A DNA stretch of 7,510 bases from Methanosarcinales archaeon. GTDB taxonomy: Archaea; Halobacteriota; Syntropharchaeia; Alkanophagales; Methanospirareceae. Under the pieces are notes generated by a model that searched no databases, had not been told where the DNA came from, and saw nothing but the letters and a program-made list of their open reading frames with translations. A program made the position numbers and the translations under genes. The stretch is from positions 1 to 7,510 of the forward strand of contig QMVO01000076.1 of assembly GCA_003661125.1 (NCBI GenBank). The letters run 5' to 3'. Shown in pieces: positions 7,310-7,510 of the stretch. Every line of letters starts with the position of its first letter. Within the stretch, counting starts at the first letter, position 1.

Positions 7310-7316
7310 AGCATCT

Positions 7317-7510
7317 ATGAATACCAAATATAAAAGAACAACTGGAAGGGTTTTAACTGAATGGAGGGGAAAGGTATTTGTTCTGCTCCTCGTCACTGTG
7401 TTGGCCGTGGCCTTTCTTACGGCAGGGTGCTTGCTTGACGATAAGCCCCTGTACAAAATAGCATATATTGCCACATACGACGACCCCCTTGATGTTGGTG
7501 TTATAGAGAG
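7317..7510 (+). CDS. N-terminus of a predicted lipoprotein, possibly a solute-binding protein (3' end cut by window)
   Basis: The frame is open from the ATG to the window edge, covering 64 codons. The product begins with a basic stretch (MNTKYKRTTGRV), then a long hydrophobic segment VFVLLLVTVLAVAFLTAG, and a lipobox LTAGC with the lipidated Cys at residue 38. The mature part starts LLDDKPLYKIAYIATYDDPL, a beta-strand-like opening of the kind seen in extracytoplasmic substrate-binding proteins such as the BMP family. The visible part is too short to settle the family. It follows the RHS stop by 21 bases with its own strong ribosome binding site and no visible promoter in the gap, so co-transcription with the RHS gene is likely. 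That position is where an immunity gene is expected in toxin loci, so an immunity role is possible but is not supported by motifs. Confidence 0.75.
   Translation, partial: MNTKYKRTTGRVLTEWRGKVFVLLLVTVLAVAFLTAGCLLDDKPLYKIAYIATYDDPLDVGVIE

Noticed and set aside
7208..7474. An 88-codon minus-strand ORF across the end of the RHS gene
   Set aside because: It overlaps two better-supported + strand genes and the hairpin at 7242-7273, and its product has no signal or domain character.

Overview
The window holds three genes, all on the + strand, and reads as DNA from an archaeon, probably a euryarchaeote. This is an inference. It rests on a large sequon-rich surface protein with tandem Ig/PKD-like domains and a bare C-terminal membrane anchor without a sortase motif, on an A-rich element followed by TTATATATA that resembles an archaeal BRE/TATA box, and on GGTGA/GGAGG ribosome binding sites. 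A Gram-positive-like bacterium cannot be excluded, and no rRNA or tRNA marker is present.

Layout. Bases 1-2300 are the 3' part of a GC-rich gene (about 55-65% GC in sampled 60-base stretches) for a secreted, membrane-anchored protein with jelly-roll-like modules followed by five Ig/PKD-like units; its N-terminus lies outside the window. Bases 2301-2660 are a noncoding gap whose composition falls sharply. It contains a GC palindrome just after the first gene, a TATA-like promoter and a Shine-Dalgarno sequence. Bases 2661-7295 encode a complete 1544-residue RHS/YD-repeat protein: signal peptide, CARDB domain, RHS N-terminal module, about 40 YD repeats, RHS-associated core ending in DPTG, and a 128-residue unrecognised C-terminal tail. 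Bases 7317-7510 are the start of a lipoprotein gene that runs off the window and follows the RHS gene by 21 bases.

How the parts fit. The RHS gene has the layout of a polymorphic toxin: a YD-repeat shell, a core with the paired Asp residues linked to autoproteolysis, and a variable tip. It carries a Sec-type signal and CARDB where bacterial RHS effectors often carry PAAR or Tc-type modules. Its lower GC content than the upstream gene suggests that it was acquired as a unit. No clear immunity gene is visible. The downstream lipoprotein occupies the usual immunity position, but what can be read of it looks more like an extracytoplasmic solute-binding protein. The most interesting points are the His/Cys-rich tail, a CxCx4CxC cluster in the last YD repeats, and a GC-rich hairpin overlapping the 3' end of the RHS coding sequence.
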